Below, in pieces: positions 29,689-30,632 of a DNA stretch of 30,632 nt. How positions within the stretch are numbered: position 1 is the first letter of the stretch; the number at the start of each line of letters is the position of its first letter. The stretch comes from a virus. Under the pieces are notes generated by a model. The model searched no databases, was not told where the DNA came from, and saw nothing but the letters and a program-made list of their open reading frames with translations. The position numbers were made by a program, and so were the translations under genes. Where the stretch lies: positions 1 through 30,632 of IMG/VR virus record IMGVR_UViG_3300048589_000247. One strand, 5' to 3'.

Positions 29689-30060
29689 CTAAACGACCCG
29701 CCACCCCTTGCCGTTGCATGCCGGGCACTCGTCGTGGTTCAGCCAGCCCGAGCCGTCGCAGTCCGGGCAATAGCGGAAGGACTGCTTGACAGGCGACGGC
29801 GTTGCCGACTTGAAGATCGGCGTGCAGGGGCTGTTCCGGTAGGCTTCCGCATCCGCGATGCGCTCTTTCTGGAGTTCGTTGTAGAGGATGATGCGGGCCG
29901 TTCGGCGATCCTGAAACTCGTCCCGGAGGCCGCGTTTGCCGTCCACGCTGCGATGCTCGATCACCACGCGATCATCATGCACCTGGGTAGAACTGACGAT
30001 GTTGAGTTCCTTGCCATTGATCGATCCACTGAACACACCGCGCGATTTCGACGTCCCCAC
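29689..30060 (-). CDS. zinc-finger protein, function unknown
   Basis: The 123 residues begin MGTSKSRGVFSGSINGKELN with strands (LNIVSSTQVHDDRVVIEHRS), pass through a charged helix and end in a DnaJ-like zinc finger (YCPDCDGSGWLNHDECPACN, then GKGW). GGAGG lies 7 bases before the ATG. It is the only minus-strand gene in the lysogeny segment and is divergent from the integrase. The paired position suggests a possible recombination directionality or integrase-control role, but nothing in the sequence proves it. Confidence 0.65.
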   Translation of the reverse strand: MGTSKSRGVFSGSINGKELNIVSSTQVHDDRVVIEHRSVDGKRGLRDEFQDRRTARIILYNELQKERIADAEAYRNSPCTPIFKSATPSPVKQSFRYCPDCDGSGWLNHDECPACNGKGWRVV

Positions 30061-30153
30061 GACTGTGCCTCCACTATTGACGATTCCACTACCTGCAGAA
30101 CAAACTAGAACATCTGTTCGTATTTATCAAGATGTGCCGGGAAGGCAATCCGC
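30061..30153. promoter_or_regulatory. divergent intergenic region upstream of integrase
   Basis: The 93 bases between the zinc-finger gene and the integrase are AT-richer than the genes and include a TTGACG at 30077, a TATTTA at 30121 and a GAACA-TC-TGTTC inverted repeat at 30108-30119. Promoters for both genes must lie here, but spacing is imperfect, so I do not fix them. It is a possible binding or attachment region. Confidence 0.4.
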
Positions 30154-30632
30154 ATGACCAGCCGATACCTCCTCTATCTGCGGCAATCCGTGACCCGTGA
30201 CGATCCGGCTGACAGTCTCAGCTTGAGCTTCCAGGAACGGGCGCTGCGTGAGCTGGTGGCGCGTGAGGGTGGCGTGGTGATCGAGCCGCCGGTGATCGAC
30301 GCCGATCAGAAGGGCTGGGACCCGACGCGCCCCGGGCTGCAGGAATTGTTCGAGCGGATCGAGCGCCAGCGGCCCGACGTGATCGGCGTCTATGCGATGA
30401 GCCGGTTCGCGCGCGATTCGTGGCTGCAGGAAGGCCTCTGGCGGAAGGCGAAGGCGATCAACCCCGAGATCGCGTTCGCGTCGGTGACGGAACCGCAGGC
30501 CAACGATGATATGGTGCGCGGCATCCTGGGGGTCATCAGCCAGGCGGAGCGCAAGCGCATGGGGGCGTTCCTGCGGAGCGCGTTCGCCGAACGGGCCCGG
30601 CAGGGTAAGCAGCATGGACGCGCGCCCTACGG
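30154..30632 (+). CDS. large serine recombinase / integrase (3' end cut by window)
   Basis: The visible 159 residues are the N-terminal catalytic domain of a serine recombinase: YLLYLRQSVT carries the likely nucleophile Ser12, then DVIGVYAMSRFARDS with conserved Arg residues, and SQAERKRMGAFLRSAFAERA leading into GKQHGRAPYG, the junction to the recombinase domain seen in large serine integrases. It would catalyse attP x attB integration with no strand-crossing tyrosine. GGAAGG lies upstream of the ATG. The C-terminal DNA-binding part lies outside the window. Confidence 0.9.
   Translation, partial: MTSRYLLYLRQSVTRDDPADSLSLSFQERALRELVAREGGVVIEPPVIDADQKGWDPTRPGLQELFERIERQRPDVIGVYAMSRFARDSWLQEGLWRKAKAINPEIAFASVTEPQANDDMVRGILGVISQAERKRMGAFLRSAFAERARQGKQHGRAPY

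Noticed and set aside
29503-30108. Plus-strand frame of 201 codons between the DUF6941-like gene and integrase
   Set aside because: It overlaps the end of the DUF6941-like gene and is the shadow of the minus-strand zinc-finger gene, which has paired CxxC motifs and a GGAGG site.
30108-30119. attP core at the GAACA-TC-TGTTC inverted repeat
   Set aside because: Too short and no second copy is available in the window to compare. Serine integrase sites cannot be named without the other prophage end.

Overview
The window is about 30 kb of a high-GC temperate tailed phage (siphovirus type, HK97-fold capsid), most likely an integrated prophage. The evidence is a full head and tail morphogenesis block, a phage replication block, an XRE-type repressor behind a divergent promoter, and a large serine integrase that runs off the right edge. 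High GC at third codon positions, tightly packed ATGA/TGATG gene junctions and clear GGAGG-type ribosome sites point to a high-GC bacterial host (Chloroflexota or Actinomycetota would fit). The sequence alone does not settle the host. No tRNA, rRNA, CRISPR array or insertion sequence was seen.

Layout. From 98 to 14741 the minus strand carries the late genes, read from right to left: terminase small and large subunits, a portal fused to a MuF-like domain, two small unknown genes, prohead protease, major capsid protein, candidate decoration and repeat-fibre proteins, head-tail connectors, tail terminator, major tail protein, two tail chaperones joined by a -1 frameshift at AAAAAAC, and the tape measure. 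Three cassettes of the same design (extended -10, then a two-stage hairpin with a U tract, then the ribosome site) precede terS, the protease and the major tail protein. No tail-tip or lysis genes are visible. A plus-strand reading frame ends exactly at the tape-measure stop.

From 14838 to 28099 the minus strand carries the early and replication genes. They include many small unknowns, a DUF4326-like protein, a VRR-NUC nuclease, a Dam-like adenine methyltransferase, HTH proteins, a SLOG-like protein, a large P-loop ATPase/helicase, a CHC2 zinc-finger primase without TOPRIM, an OB-fold-like single-strand DNA-binding protein, two small membrane proteins and a ribbon-helix-helix protein. Between primase and SSB lies a striking candidate replication origin: twelve copies of a 9-bp iteron in a mirror-symmetric arrangement. 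Between 26600 and 27180 lies about 580 bases without a convincing gene, full of long perfect inverted repeats, which looks like a large structured RNA on the minus strand.

From 28139 to 30632 is the lysogeny side. A near-consensus early promoter shares its -35 region with the repressor promoter. The repressor is followed by a membrane-anchored cargo gene, then the orphaned 3' end of a second, related repressor gene, then a further cargo gene. This suggests that the immunity region was exchanged by recombination. A minus-strand zinc-finger gene and the serine integrase close the window.
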